This document shows, in pieces, positions 8,068 to 22,375 of a stretch of DNA of 64,000 nt. The stretch covers positions 2,480,001 through 2,544,000 of the forward strand of contig NZ_CP159831.1 in NCBI RefSeq assembly GCF_047730075.1, written 5' to 3'. The notes beneath the pieces are model-generated. The model did no database searches and had not been told where the DNA came from. It worked only from the letters and a program-made list of their open reading frames with translations. This DNA comes from Njordibacter sp905182035. GTDB lineage: Bacteria; Pseudomonadota; Gammaproteobacteria; Pseudomonadales; Balneatricaceae. Positions within the stretch are counted from its first letter, which is position 1; the number at the start of each line of letters is the position of its first letter. The position numbers and the translations under genes were made by a program.

Positions 8068-10155
8068 ATGGCTGACTTAGACCTATACCGTAATATCGGT
8101 ATTTTTGCTCACGTAGATGCGGGCAAAACTACTACCACAGAACGTATTCTTAAGCTTACGGGTAAAATCCATAAGACAGGTGAAGTTCATGATGGCGAAT
8201 CTACTACAGACTTCATGACACAGGAAGCTGAGCGCGGAATAACTATCCAGTCTGCAGCAACCACGTGTTTCTGGAAAGACCATCGCATGAACATCATCGA
8301 TACTCCTGGACACGTAGACTTTACTGTAGAAGTATACCGTTCACTTAAAGTACTGGACGGTGGTGTAGGTGTATTCTGTGGTTCTGGCGGCGTAGAGCCT
8401 CAGTCAGAAACTAACTGGCGTTACGCTAACGAATCAGAAGTAGCACGTATCATCTTAGTTAACAAGATGGACCGTATGGGTGCAGACTTTCTTCGCGTAG
8501 TTAGCCAAATAGAAACCGTACTCGCTGCTAACCCACTAGTAATGACGCTGCCCATTGGTACTGAAGAAAACTTTGTAGGCATGGTAGACGTATTGGCTAA
8601 GCAAGCATTTGTATGGGATGACACTGGCCTGCCAGAAAACTACGAAATCCAAGATGTTCCAGAAGACATGGTTGATCTGGTTGACGAATACCATGAGAAA
8701 CTGATCGAAACTGCCTTAGAACAAGACGATGACCTAATGGAAGCATACCTAGAAGGCGAAATACCTTCTATGGACGAGATCAAACGCTGTATTCGTAAGG
8801 GAACTATCGCCCTAGATTTCTTCCCAACATACTGCGGCTCTGCCTTTAAGAACAAAGGCGTACAATTAATTCTAGACGCAGTCATCGACTACCTACCTAG
8901 CCCAACAGAAGTTAAGCCACAGCCTTTAACAAATAAAGAAACTGGTGAAGCTAATGGTGAAGTTGCTCTTGTTGCTATCGATGAGCCACTACGCGCCCTA
9001 GCATTTAAGATTATGGATGACCGTTACGGCGCATTAACCTTCGTACGTATTTACTCTGGCACCTTGAAGAAGGGTGACACCATCCTTAACTCCTACACTG
9101 GCAAGAGCGAACGTGTTGGCCGCATGGTAGAAATGCACGCCGACGAGCGTACCGAATTGAGTTCAGCTCAAGCGGGTGACATTATTGCTATTGTAGGTAT
9201 GAAGAACGTACAGACTGGTCACACCATATGTGACCCTAAGCACGAATGCACCCTTGAGCCAATGATCTTCCCAGAGCCAGTAATCTCTATCTCTGTAACG
9301 CCTAAGGATAAGGCCTCTACTGAGAAAATGGGTATTGCCATTGGCAAAATGGTTGCAGAAGATCCTTCTTTCATTGTTGAAACAGACGAAGATTCAGGCG
9401 AAACCATCCTTAAGGGTATGGGTGAACTTCACCTAGATATTAAAGTGGATATTCTCAATCGCACCTATGGTGTCGACCTTATTGTTGGCCAACCGCAGGT
9501 TGCTTATCGTGAAACCATCACTACTAAGCTAGAAGACAGCTACACACACAAAAAGCAATCTGGTGGCTCTGGTCAGTATGGTAAGATCGACTACATTGTT
9601 ACGCCAGGTGAAACTGGTTCTGGGTTCATCTTTAAGTCATCCGTTGTGGGTGGTAACGTGCCTAAGGAATTCTTCCCCGCTATCGAGAAAGGCTTTCGTA
9701 CAATGATGGTAGAAGGCCCACTGGCTGGTTTCCCTCTTTTAGATGTAGAAATCGAATTGATCGATGGAGGTTTCCACGCAGTTGACTCCTCAGCCATCGC
9801 CTTCGAAATCGCTGCTAAAGGTGCTTACCGTCAATCCATGCCTAAGGCTGGCCCGCAGTTGCTAGAGCCTATCATGAAGGTAGACGTGTATACTCCAGAC
9901 GACCACGTGGGTGATGTGATCGGTGACTTAAACCGTCGTCGTGGCATGATTAACGACCAAGAAGCTGGCGTAACTGGTGTGCGCATCAAGGCTAACGTAC
10001 CTCTTTCAGAAATGTTTGGTTACATTGGCCACTTGCGCACTATGACGTCTGGCCGTGGTCAGTTCTCAATGGAATTTGAACACTACACGCACTGCCCTAA
10101 CAGTGTTGCTGAAAAAGTAATCGCAGAAGAAAAAGAAAGGAAAGCAGCTAAGTAA
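8068..10155 (+). CDS. fusA2: Elongation factor G, second paralogue
   Basis: 695-aa EF-G of the second family seen in many gammaproteobacteria. It has AHVDAGKTTTTERILKLTG, DTPGHVDF, NKMDRMGADF, GSGQYGK in place of the GRGQYGH of the first copy, and RRGMINDQEAG in domain V. All five domains are present. The ATG at 8068 has a GGAG ribosome binding site about 7 nt upstream. The paralogue may divide translocation and recycling with the str-operon copy or respond to different conditions, as shown for the two EF-Gs of Pseudomonas aeruginosa; the division of labour here is unknown. It is transcribed divergently from the str operon and ends at its own strong terminator. Confidence 0.93.
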   Translation: MADLDLYRNIGIFAHVDAGKTTTTERILKLTGKIHKTGEVHDGESTTDFMTQEAERGITIQSAATTCFWKDHRMNIIDTPGHVDFTVEVYRSLKVLDGGVGVFCGSGGVEPQSETNWRYANESEVARIILVNKMDRMGADFLRVVSQIETVLAANPLVMTLPIGTEENFVGMVDVLAKQAFVWDDTGLPENYEIQDVPEDMVDLVDEYHEKLIETALEQDDDLMEAYLEGEIPSMDEIKRCIRKGTIALDFFPTYCGSAFKNKGVQLILDAVIDYLPSPTEVKPQPLTNKETGEANGEVALVAIDEPLRALAFKIMDDRYGALTFVRIYSGTLKKGDTILNSYTGKSERVGRMVEMHADERTELSSAQAGDIIAIVGMKNVQTGHTICDPKHECTLEPMIFPEPVISISVTPKDKASTEKMGIAIGKMVAEDPSFIVETDEDSGETILKGMGELHLDIKVDILNRTYGVDLIVGQPQVAYRETITTKLEDSYTHKKQSGGSGQYGKIDYIVTPGETGSGFIFKSSVVGGNVPKEFFPAIEKGFRTMMVEGPLAGFPLLDVEIELIDGGFHAVDSSAIAFEIAAKGAYRQSMPKAGPQLLEPIMKVDVYTPDDHVGDVIGDLNRRRGMINDQEAGVTGVRIKANVPLSEMFGYIGHLRTMTSGRGQFSMEFEHYTHCPNSVAEKVIAEEKERKAAK

Positions 10156-10170
10156 GCAGCTTGCCAAGAC

Positions 10171-10207
10171 AAAACCCCACCCTAGCTTACCTAGTGTGGG
10201 GTTTTTT
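10171..10207 (+). terminator. Rho-independent terminator after fusA2
   Basis: AAAACCCCAC and GTGGGGTTTT form the stem, followed by a T-run, 16 bp after the fusA2 stop. Confidence 0.9.
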
Positions 10208-10399
10208 ATTGCTTACTCTTCATTGATAGGTCGCTTGGCTTATGCAAAAGCACATGTGCTGTTTATTTGGTTCACAGAAAGACTTGATGTGACCGATGTA
10301 TTTAACGCCAATGCCACTGCAGTATGCGCTATACCCATGGTATGAAAATGCTCTGGAAAGGACCATAATTCAACCTCTCATTGGCCAAAGAATTGAACT

Positions 10400-11695
10400 A
10401 TGAACAGTCCTGACAACAGTCCTCCTCTTTTTACAGAAGCAATCAAAGTGTGGGTTTATATAGGTTTGCTCTCCTTTGGTGGCCCTGCAGCGCAAGTGGC
10501 TTTGATGCATAGGGTGTTAGTAGAAGAGAGAAAATGGCTTACTGAAAAGCAGTACTTGGACGCCCTAAGTTTTTGTATGCTGCTGCCAGGACCTGAGGCA
10601 ATGCAGCTTGCAACTTACGCAGGCTGGCGCATGCATGGTGTTATAGGCGGTTTAGCTGCGGGGTTACTGTTTGTGGTCCCAGGCGCCTTAGTCATTTTAG
10701 CCTTAGCAATAGCATACGTGTCTTTTGGACAAGTCACTGTGGTGGCCTCCTTATTTGTAGGTATTAAAGCGGCCATTGTGGTGGTGGTGATCGACGCCCT
10801 GCTACGAATTTCTCATAAAGCTCTTAAAACTTTAGAACATTGGTTAATTGCACTACTTTCCTTTATCAGCATTTTCTTTTTTGCTTTGCCATTCCCACTG
10901 ATTGTATTTGCAGTTGCCTGTTACGGGTACTTTGGGCACGCCAGATTTCCTGGTACTGTGAAGGCAGCAGAAACGCATAACTTGCCAGCCATCTCAGCTA
11001 CTCTTAAAACTGCAATTTTGTGGTTGATCATATGGCTACTACCACTACTTATTCTAACGCTGTTGGTCGGTTCGGAAAATGTCATCCTCGAGCTTGGCTG
11101 GTTCTTTTCTAAACTCGCTGTAGTGACCTTTGGCGGCGCTTATGCAGTACTCGCCTATATGGCACAGGATGTGGTTGTGGCTCATGAATGGCTAACCTCT
11201 GGGCAGATGATGGATGGCTTAGGCCTTGCAGAAACCACCCCTGGGCCGTTGATTTTGGTGACCGAGTTCGTTGGTTATTTAGCCGCATATCAGAGTCACA
11301 ATAGTTGGCTACTGGGCCTTGCTGGCGCCTTAATAGCTCTATGGTGTACCTTTGTGCCATGTTTAATGTGGATATTTACTGGTGCTCCATACATAGAATG
11401 GATTAACAACCAACCTAAATTGAAAGGTGCGCTTACGGCCATTATGGCTGCGGTAGTGGGTGTCATATTGAATCTTTCCATATGGTTTGCACTACATGTA
11501 TTTTTTCAGCAAGTTACCCCGTTAAAGTATGGCGTCCTCACACTTTGGCTGCCACAGTTATCATCGTTAGATGTCAGTGCTGTGATACTGGCTTTACTAA
11601 GTGGATGGTTGTTACTAAAGAAGCGATGGAAGATTCCTAAGGTGCTTGCCACAGCGGCTCTAGGCGCCTTTTTCCTTGCAGATATGGGGCTCTAA
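10400..11695 (+). CDS. chrA: Chromate transporter, long-chain CHR family
   Basis: 431-aa inner-membrane protein with two homologous CHR halves. The first begins WVYIGLLSFGGPAAQVALMH (about residues 13-32) and the second repeats the signature as FGGAYAVLAYMAQD near residue 240. About ten hydrophobic segments are visible. ChrA proteins export chromate by antiport and confer resistance, although many chromosomal members have no proven substrate. The gene stands alone between the fusA2 and rpoC terminators, an unusual guest between str and rpoBC genes. Its Shine-Dalgarno is poor. Confidence 0.88.
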   Translation: MNSPDNSPPLFTEAIKVWVYIGLLSFGGPAAQVALMHRVLVEERKWLTEKQYLDALSFCMLLPGPEAMQLATYAGWRMHGVIGGLAAGLLFVVPGALVILALAIAYVSFGQVTVVASLFVGIKAAIVVVVIDALLRISHKALKTLEHWLIALLSFISIFFFALPFPLIVFAVACYGYFGHARFPGTVKAAETHNLPAISATLKTAILWLIIWLLPLLILTLLVGSENVILELGWFFSKLAVVTFGGAYAVLAYMAQDVVVAHEWLTSGQMMDGLGLAETTPGPLILVTEFVGYLAAYQSHNSWLLGLAGALIALWCTFVPCLMWIFTGAPYIEWINNQPKLKGALTAIMAAVVGVILNLSIWFALHVFFQQVTPLKYGVLTLWLPQLSSLDVSAVILALLSGWLLLKKRWKIPKVLATAALGAFFLADMGL

Positions 11696-11741
11696 ATTTA
11701 TCCAACTAGCTGATAAAAAGTAGAATTTTATCTGCAGGCAC

Positions 11742-11768
11742 AAAAAAGCCCGAACAAGTCGGGCTTTT
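11742..11768. terminator. Bidirectional terminator between chrA and rpoC
   Basis: AAAAAGCCCGA and TCGGGCTTTT form a stem with a 5-nt loop, with A and T tracts on both sides. It serves the convergent chrA (plus) and rpoC (minus) genes. Confidence 0.9.
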
Positions 11769-11818
11769 GGTGGCTTCACTGGTTTCAAATAACTCTGTGA
11801 AGTTTAGCGACAGGCAAC

Positions 11819-16048
<4,230 letters not shown>

Positions 16049-16070
16049 TGCCTTCTCCTACCTTAATGTC

Positions 16071-19000
16071 TTAGTCAGATTCCAACTCAATATCGATGCC
16101 CAGAGATCGAATCTCCTTAACCAATACGTTGAAGGATTCAGGCATACCTGGTTCCATGCTATGGTCACCATCTACAATGTTCTTATACATCTTAGTACGG
16201 CCATTCACGTCATCAGACTTAACTGTTAGCATTTCTTGCAAGGTGTAAGCGGCGCCGTATGCTTCTAGGGCCCAAACTTCCATCTCACCAAATCGCTGAC
16301 CACCAAACTGAGCTTTACCACCTAGTGGCTGCTGAGTTACAAGGCTGTATGAACCGGTAGAGCGGGCGTGCATCTTGTCGTCAACCAAGTGGTTCAACTT
16401 CAACATGTACATGTAACCTACGGTAACAGGACGATCAAACTTATCACCTGTACGACCATCGTATAACCAAGTTTGACCAGAACGATCTAAACCACCAAGC
16501 TCTAACAAACGCTTAATTTCGTTTTCTTCGGCGCCGTCAAATACAGGTGTTGCTAAAGGCACACCAGCTTTAAGGTTTTTAGCCAATTCAAGGATCTCGT
16601 CATCGCTGAAGCTATTAAGATCTTCAGATCGATAGCAATTGCCGTCGTTATAGATTTGGTCTAAGAAAGCACGAATTCCTTTGACAGACTTGGCGCGTTC
16701 TTGCATCATCATTTCTTCAATGCGTTCACCTAAGCCTTTGGCAGCCATACCCATATGGGTTTCTAGGATCTGACCAACGTTCATACGCGAAGGCACACCT
16801 AACGGGTTTAAAACGATGTCTACAGTCTTGCCAAATTCATCAAAAGGCATATCTTCAACCGGCATGATTACAGAGATAACACCCTTGTTACCATGACGGC
16901 CAGCCATCTTATCGCCCGGCTGGATGCGACGCTTAACAGCAACGTAAACCTTAACTATTTTCAACACACCAGGTGCTAGGTCGTCACCAGTTTGTAGCTT
17001 CTTCTTCTTGTCTTCAAATTTAGCATCTAGATCAAGGCGGGTTTCTTCTAAAGACTGCTGCGCTAGTTCTAGCTGCTGCTGAAGAGCGTCATCCGCCATG
17101 CGCAACATGAACCAATCGGCACGGTCAACTTCCGTTAAGTTGTCAGCCGTAATAACGTCACCCTTATTGAAGCCAGCGCCACCGTTTACTGCGTTGCCAA
17201 TTAGGGCCGCCGATAAACGTTCGTATGTGGCCGACTCTACAATACGGAATCGGTCATTGATGTCTTTACGCTCTTGATCCAACTGCATTTGTTCAATGGC
17301 AACCGCACGTTGATCTTTATCAACGCCGTCACGAGTAAACACTTGCACGTTGATGACCGTACCTTTGGTTCCAGTTTTAACACGTAAGGAAGTGTCTTTA
17401 ACGTCTGAGGCTTTTTCACCAAAGATAGCACGTAAAAGCTTTTCTTCTGGGGTAAGCTGAGTTTCACCTTTAGGCGTTACCTTGCCAACTAGAATGTCAC
17501 CAGGGCCCACTTCGGCACCAATGTGCACAATGCCAGCTTCGTCTAACTTCGCTAGTGCGCTTTCGCCCACGTTAGGAATATCAGAGGTGATTTCTTCACT
17601 GCCTAGTTTGGTGTCACGAGCCACACAGGTCAATTCCTGAATATGGATAGTAGTGAAACGGTCTTCTTTAACCACGTTCTCAGAGATCAAGATCGAGTCT
17701 TCGAAGTTGTAACCATTCCAAGGCATAAAGGCAATACGCATGTTCTGACCCAAGGCTAACTCGCCAAGATCAACAGATGGTCCATCGGCCAATACGTCAC
17801 CACGGGCAACAGTATCGCCTAGGTTAACGATAGAACGTTGGTTAATACAGGTATTCTGGTTAGAGCGGGTGTACTTAGTCAGGTTATATATATCAACACC
17901 TGCATCACCCACTTCTGTTTCGGCATCATGAGCCTTAACTACAACACGTGTAGCATCAACCGATTCAATCACACCGCCGCGAGCAGCTACAACACATACA
18001 CCAGAGTTTTGGGCTACGTGACGCTCCATACCCGTACCTACTAAAGGTTTTTGCGCCTGTAGTGTTGGTACCGCTTGACGTTGCATGTTCGAGCCCATTA
18101 AGGCACGGTTAGCATCATCGTGCTCTAAGAACGGAATCAATGAAGCCGCTACAGACACCACCTGACGTGGAGACACGTCCATGTAATCTACGTTGTCTGG
18201 CGACATCAAGGTGAATTCGTTTTCGTGACGTACAGTGACTAAGTCTTCAGAAAGATTGTTCTTGGCATCAAGCTTGGCGTTAGCCTGGGCGATGATGTGT
18301 TGGCTTTCTTCAATTGCAGACAAGTACTCGATATCGGCGGTTACTTTACCAGCCACTACTTTACGGTACGGCGTTTCTAAGAAACCGTAATCGTTAGTGC
18401 GGGCATAGGTAGCCAAAGAGTTGATCAAACCAATGTTTGGACCTTCTGGCGTTTCGATAGGACAAACACGACCGTAGTGAGTCGGATGTACGTCACGCAC
18501 TTCAAAGCCTGCACGTTCACGGGTCAAACCACCTGGGCCTAAGGCAGAAACACGGCGTTTATGTGTCACTTCCGATAACGGGTTGTTTTGATCCATAAAC
18601 TGGGATAATTGGCTGGAACCAAAGAATTCTTTGATAGCCGCAGATACTGGCTTAGCGTTGATTAAATCTTGTGGCATAAGACCATCAGACTCAGCCATGC
18701 TTAGACGTTCTTTAACAGCACGCTCTACACGGACTAGACCAACGCGGAATTGGTTTTCTGCCATCTCGCCTACAGAACGAACACGACGGTTACCCAAATG
18801 GTCAATATCATCCACTATGCCCTTACCATTACGAATGGAGATGAGGGTTTGCATTACAGCAACGATGTCTTGGTCGCCCAACACACCTTCACCGGTAGTT
18901 TCAGAGCGACCTAAACGACGGTTGAACTTCATTCGGCCAACGGCGGATAAATCGTAACGCTCGCTGGTGAAGAACAAGTTGTTAAACAAGTTTTCTGCAG

Positions 19001-20153
19001 ATTCTTTGGTTGGTGGCTCACCGGGACGCATCATGCGGTAAATTTCTACCAATGCTTCTAGCTGCGTGCGGGTTGGATCAGCGGTCAGCGTATCCGACAT
19101 GAACGGGCCACAATCTAAATCGTTGCTGTAAATCAATGGCAACGCGGTGACGCCTGCTGCACGAAGGGCAACTAGCAATTCTTGCGTCACTTCGGTGTTA
19201 CAATCACAGATTAACTCACCAGTAGCAGGGTTAATCTGATCGCGGGCCATTTTCTTGCCTACTAGGTAGGCTTCTGGAATTTGCAGCTGCTTTAAGCCAA
19301 TCTTTTCCATTTGCTTGATGTGGCGCGCAGTAACACGACGACCTTCTTCAACCAATACAGACCCTTTTTGATCGACAATGTCGAAGGTTGCTGTTTCGCC
19401 ACGTAAACGGCTAGGCACCAAAGTCATGGTGAAGCCTTCTTCAGTAATCGTCACATCGACATTATCAAAGAACGTTTCGATGATTTGTTCGCTGGTGTAG
19501 CCCAAAGAACGTAACAAGATAGATGCAGGTAGCTTACGACGACGGTCGATACGTACAAATAGAGTATCTTTAGGGTCGAACTCAAAGTCCAACCAAGAAC
19601 CACGGTAAGGAATAACACGGGCGTTATATAGCAACTTACCAGAACTGTGGGTCTTGCCCTTGTCGTGGTCGAAGAATACACCAGGTGAACGGTGTAACTG
19701 AGAAACGATAACACGCTCTGTGCCGTTAACAACAAAGGTACCATTGTCCGTCATCAAAGGCATTTCGCCCATGTAGACTTCTTGTTCCTTGATGTCCTTG
19801 ATAGCCTTAGCCTTGGAGTCGCGATCATAGATCACTAAGCGCACTTTAACACGTAATGGTGCAGCATAAGTGACACCGCGTAACTGACATTCTTTAACGT
19901 CAAAAACAGGTTCGCCAAGCTTGTAGGTAACATATTCTAAAGACGCATTGCCAGAAAAAGAGACAATGGGAAAAACAGATTCAAAAGCAGCATGAAGACC
20001 TAGATCTTTACGTTGGTCAACACCGTGACCAGAATGTAAAAACTTGCGGTAGGAGTCGATCTGGATGGCCAACAGATAAGGCACATCCATCACCGGAGGC
20101 AGCTTGCCGAAATCCTTGCGGATACGTTTTTTCTCAGTGTATGAGTAAGGCAT
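16071..20153 (-). CDS. rpoB: RNA polymerase beta subunit
   Basis: 1360 aa with the start set at ATG 20153 (MPYSYTEKKRIRKDFGK), which matches homologues and has a GGGGA ribosome binding site 6 nt upstream. A longer frame from a TTG at 20204 would add 17 unsupported residues. The rifampicin-resistance region is wild type (SQLSQFMDQNNPLSEVTHKR, then RRVSALGPGGL). The C-terminal end (EIRSLGIDIELESD) is complete. It lies downstream of rplL across a hairpin-containing gap and is followed by rpoC. Confidence 0.98.
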   Translation of the reverse strand: MPYSYTEKKRIRKDFGKLPPVMDVPYLLAIQIDSYRKFLHSGHGVDQRKDLGLHAAFESVFPIVSFSGNASLEYVTYKLGEPVFDVKECQLRGVTYAAPLRVKVRLVIYDRDSKAKAIKDIKEQEVYMGEMPLMTDNGTFVVNGTERVIVSQLHRSPGVFFDHDKGKTHSSGKLLYNARVIPYRGSWLDFEFDPKDTLFVRIDRRRKLPASILLRSLGYTSEQIIETFFDNVDVTITEEGFTMTLVPSRLRGETATFDIVDQKGSVLVEEGRRVTARHIKQMEKIGLKQLQIPEAYLVGKKMARDQINPATGELICDCNTEVTQELLVALRAAGVTALPLIYSNDLDCGPFMSDTLTADPTRTQLEALVEIYRMMRPGEPPTKESAENLFNNLFFTSERYDLSAVGRMKFNRRLGRSETTGEGVLGDQDIVAVMQTLISIRNGKGIVDDIDHLGNRRVRSVGEMAENQFRVGLVRVERAVKERLSMAESDGLMPQDLINAKPVSAAIKEFFGSSQLSQFMDQNNPLSEVTHKRRVSALGPGGLTRERAGFEVRDVHPTHYGRVCPIETPEGPNIGLINSLATYARTNDYGFLETPYRKVVAGKVTADIEYLSAIEESQHIIAQANAKLDAKNNLSEDLVTVRHENEFTLMSPDNVDYMDVSPRQVVSVAASLIPFLEHDDANRALMGSNMQRQAVPTLQAQKPLVGTGMERHVAQNSGVCVVAARGGVIESVDATRVVVKAHDAETEVGDAGVDIYNLTKYTRSNQNTCINQRSIVNLGDTVARGDVLADGPSVDLGELALGQNMRIAFMPWNGYNFEDSILISENVVKEDRFTTIHIQELTCVARDTKLGSEEITSDIPNVGESALAKLDEAGIVHIGAEVGPGDILVGKVTPKGETQLTPEEKLLRAIFGEKASDVKDTSLRVKTGTKGTVINVQVFTRDGVDKDQRAVAIEQMQLDQERKDINDRFRIVESATYERLSAALIGNAVNGGAGFNKGDVITADNLTEVDRADWFMLRMADDALQQQLELAQQSLEETRLDLDAKFEDKKKKLQTGDDLAPGVLKIVKVYVAVKRRIQPGDKMAGRHGNKGVISVIMPVEDMPFDEFGKTVDIVLNPLGVPSRMNVGQILETHMGMAAKGLGERIEEMMMQERAKSVKGIRAFLDQIYNDGNCYRSEDLNSFSDDEILELAKNLKAGVPLATPVFDGAEENEIKRLLELGGLDRSGQTWLYDGRTGDKFDRPVTVGYMYMLKLNHLVDDKMHARSTGSYSLVTQQPLGGKAQFGGQRFGEMEVWALEAYGAAYTLQEMLTVKSDDVNGRTKMYKNIVDGDHSMEPGMPESFNVLVKEIRSLGIDIELESD

Positions 20154-20343
20154 CAAAAATCCCCGATTTGGGTCTGTATTCAGACCGTTAAATTGGTCGG
20201 ACAAATGTCCAAATATACTGGTTCCACCCTAGGTGACGGGGGCATACTCCCCGCAAAACAGTGCTGACAAAGGGTTTAAACCACTTTGATCCAGCCTTTT
20301 TTGGTTATAAAACACGGCGTAAAAAGCCAGCGCTATAGAACCG

Positions 20344-20375
20344 AAAAAGGCCGGTGGCAAATATGCCACCAGCCG
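20344..20375 (-). promoter_or_regulatory. Attenuator-like hairpin between rplL and rpoB
   Basis: On the minus strand GGTGGCA and TGCCACC form a 7-bp core stem (plus 20353-20370), extended by GGC/GCC after one mismatch, followed at once by CUUUUUC. E. coli has a partial terminator in the same gap that sets the ratio of L7/L12 to RNA polymerase. Position and structure support the same role; efficiency is unknown. Confidence 0.65.
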
Positions 20376-20440
20376 TGTGCAGTCAAACCCATTGTTCCGT
20401 AAGGAATATAGGCCCAAGCAAGCACATCTAAAAAGATGGC

Positions 20441-20815
20441 TTACTTAATTTCTACAGTAGCACCAGATGCTTCAAGTTCAGCTTTAAGGGCTTCAGCGTC
20501 TTCTTTAGAAAGACCTTCCTTAACTGCTGCTGGAGCACTTTCAACTAGGCCTTTAGCTTCTTTCAAGCCAAGACCAGTTGCGCCACGTACAGCCTTAATA
20601 GCTGCAACTTTCTTTTCGCCGCCAGAAACTAGAATTACGTCGAATTCAGTTTGCTCTACGGCTGCTGAACCAGCGTCACCACTGGCAGCTGGGCCAGCTG
20701 ATGCAGTTGCAGCAGTAACACCGAACTTCTCTTCCATAGCGGAGATAAGTTCAACCACGTCCATTACAGACATGTCGGCTACGGCATTGATGATATCGTC
20801 TTTAGTGATAGACAT
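20441..20815 (-). CDS. rplL: 50S ribosomal protein L7/L12
   Basis: 124-aa stalk protein that recruits and activates translational GTPases. The N-terminal dimerisation domain (ITKDDIINAVADMSVMD), an Ala/Gly-rich hinge around residues 35-52 and the C-terminal factor-binding domain (VRGATGLGLKEAKGLVE) are all present. It lies 88 bp after rplJ. Multiple copies bind L10. Confidence 0.98.
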   Translation of the reverse strand: MSITKDDIINAVADMSVMDVVELISAMEEKFGVTAATASAGPAASGDAGSAAVEQTEFDVILVSGGEKKVAAIKAVRGATGLGLKEAKGLVESAPAAVKEGLSKEDAEALKAELEASGATVEIK

Positions 20816-20903
20816 AACAATTCCTACTCTTTAATAAGACCCACATGGGTCATTTGTTCATGCGTAAAGTCGGTTTAAACCCAGCCTAAGTAGGCCAGTA
20901 GAT

Positions 20904-21404
20904 TTAAGCGGCTTCCTGTTCTTTTTGATCGCGAACTGCTGCTAGGGTACGTGCCAGCTTGCTGGTTGCACCTTGCATTACGCTCATCAACTTAGCAATT
21001 GCTTCGTCGTATGTTGGCAAAGATGCCAATACGTCGATTTGATCGGCACCCATAAGGTTGCCTTCAAACGCCAGTGCTTTCACTTCAAATTTGCCGTTGC
21101 CTTTTGCAAAGTCTTTGAACAAGCGGGCGCCAGCGCCTGGGTGTTCGTTAGAAAATGCAATAATGCTTGGACCTTTGAAGGAGTCCTGCAAACACGCGTA
21201 ATCCGTGCCTTCTACGGCAATCTTAGCAAGAGTGTTACGCACAACCCGTAGGGTTACGCCATTCTCGCGAGCTTGCTTACGAAGAGCAGTCATGTCACCT
21301 ACAGTAACGCCGCGTGAATCGGCTACAACTGCAGATAGAGCACTGGTGGCTGCTTCGTTGACTTCTGCGATAATCGCTTTCTTGTCGTCGAGACCTATAG
21401 CCAC
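20904..21404 (-). CDS. rplJ: 50S ribosomal protein L10
   Basis: 166-aa stalk base protein; with L7/L12 it binds its own mRNA leader to repress translation. The start is set at GTG 21404 (VAIGLDDKKAIIAEV, read as M), which matches homologues and has AGGAGA 7 nt upstream. A frame open to TTG 21431 would add nine unsupported residues. Conserved segments include VVADSRGVTV, VVRNTLAKIAVEGT, NEHPGAGARLFKDFAK and LPTYDEAIAKLM. Confidence 0.96.
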   Translation of the reverse strand: MAIGLDDKKAIIAEVNEAATSALSAVVADSRGVTVGDMTALRKQARENGVTLRVVRNTLAKIAVEGTDYACLQDSFKGPSIIAFSNEHPGAGARLFKDFAKGNGKFEVKALAFEGNLMGADQIDVLASLPTYDEAIAKLMSVMQGATSKLARTLAAVRDQKEQEAA

Positions 21405-21679
21405 GCTATTTCTCCTGAAAAAATTATCCAACTCCTTATCTTTACTTGGCTTGCGCTAGGTAAGCATAAGAACCTAATAACGGTGTTGGATTCAAAATTC
21501 TGAATCGGGTTCACCGTCTGCGTAGGCAATCATTAAGGTTTATCACCAAGAGGATCAAAACCACCTACGGTCTTTGACAGCCTTGTACAAGTACAAGACC
21601 CCAAAGTTTGGTTTGTTAAGGGCACAAGCTAACATCACCGCGACCCTTAACATGGCTCCCACACGGAGAGCCAAATGCG
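21405..21679 (-). promoter_or_regulatory. Probable L10 leader (rplJ 5' untranslated region)
   Basis: The 275-bp gap between rplA and rplJ is far longer than other gaps of the operon and rich in short inverted segments. In gammaproteobacteria this interval holds the L10 leader, to which L10(L12)4 binds for autogenous control, plus a secondary promoter. The call is by position; a covariance search with the Rfam L10 leader model would decide. Confidence 0.55.
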
Positions 21680-22375
21680 TTAGAACTTAACAGCACCGTG
21701 ATCAACCGAAAGGCCTGGGCCCATGGTGGTTGAGAGGGTGACTTTCTGCACGTAAACGCCTTTAGCAGAAGCTGGCTTCATCTTCTTAAGGTCACCCAAA
21801 AGGGAGATTAGGTTTTCTTTCACTGCATCTGCAGAGAAACCTACCTTACCTAGAGAACAATGAATAATGCCGGCCTTGTCTGTACGGTAGCGTACTTGGC
21901 CCGACTTAGCGTTTTTAACGGCGGTTGCTACATCCGGTGTTACCGTGCCAACCTTAGGGTTAGGCATCAAGCCACGAGGGCCAAGAACCTGGCCTAGCTG
22001 ACCCACAACGCGCATAGCATCTGGAGTAGCAATTACTACGTCAAAATCCATCTTACCGGCTTTAATTTCTGCAGCTAGATCTTCCATACCTACAATGTCA
22101 GCACCAGCAGCTGTTGCTTTTTCAACGTTCTCACCTTGGGTGAAAACAGCAACACGAACGTCTTTACCAGTACCATTAGGCAGCACAGTAGAACCACGAA
22201 CAACCTGGTCAGATTTACGTGGGTCAACGCCCAAGTTAATAGCCACATCAATCGCTTCAGCGAACTTAACGGTAGATAATTCGGTCAATAGATCAACGGC
22301 TGTGTTGATCTCATATACTTTGCCTAGTTCAATCTTTTCAGCGATCGCTTTAGCACGTTTAGTCATGTTAGCCAT
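21680..22375 (-). CDS. rplA: 50S ribosomal protein L1
   Basis: 231-aa L1 stalk protein involved in E-site tRNA release, and translational repressor of its own operon in E. coli. It starts MANMTKRAKAIAEKIELGK; the family signature lies around VGQLGQVLGPRGLMPNPKVGT. Its ATG shares one base with the rplK stop (TAATG), indicating coupling. Confidence 0.98.
   Translation of the reverse strand: MANMTKRAKAIAEKIELGKVYEINTAVDLLTELSTVKFAEAIDVAINLGVDPRKSDQVVRGSTVLPNGTGKDVRVAVFTQGENVEKATAAGADIVGMEDLAAEIKAGKMDFDVVIATPDAMRVVGQLGQVLGPRGLMPNPKVGTVTPDVATAVKNAKSGQVRYRTDKAGIIHCSLGKVGFSADAVKENLISLLGDLKKMKPASAKGVYVQKVTLSTTMGPGLSVDHGAVKF

Noticed and set aside
20154..20204. N-terminal extension of RpoB from a TTG
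   Set aside because: Not conserved in homologues, and a good ribosome binding site precedes the ATG at 20153.
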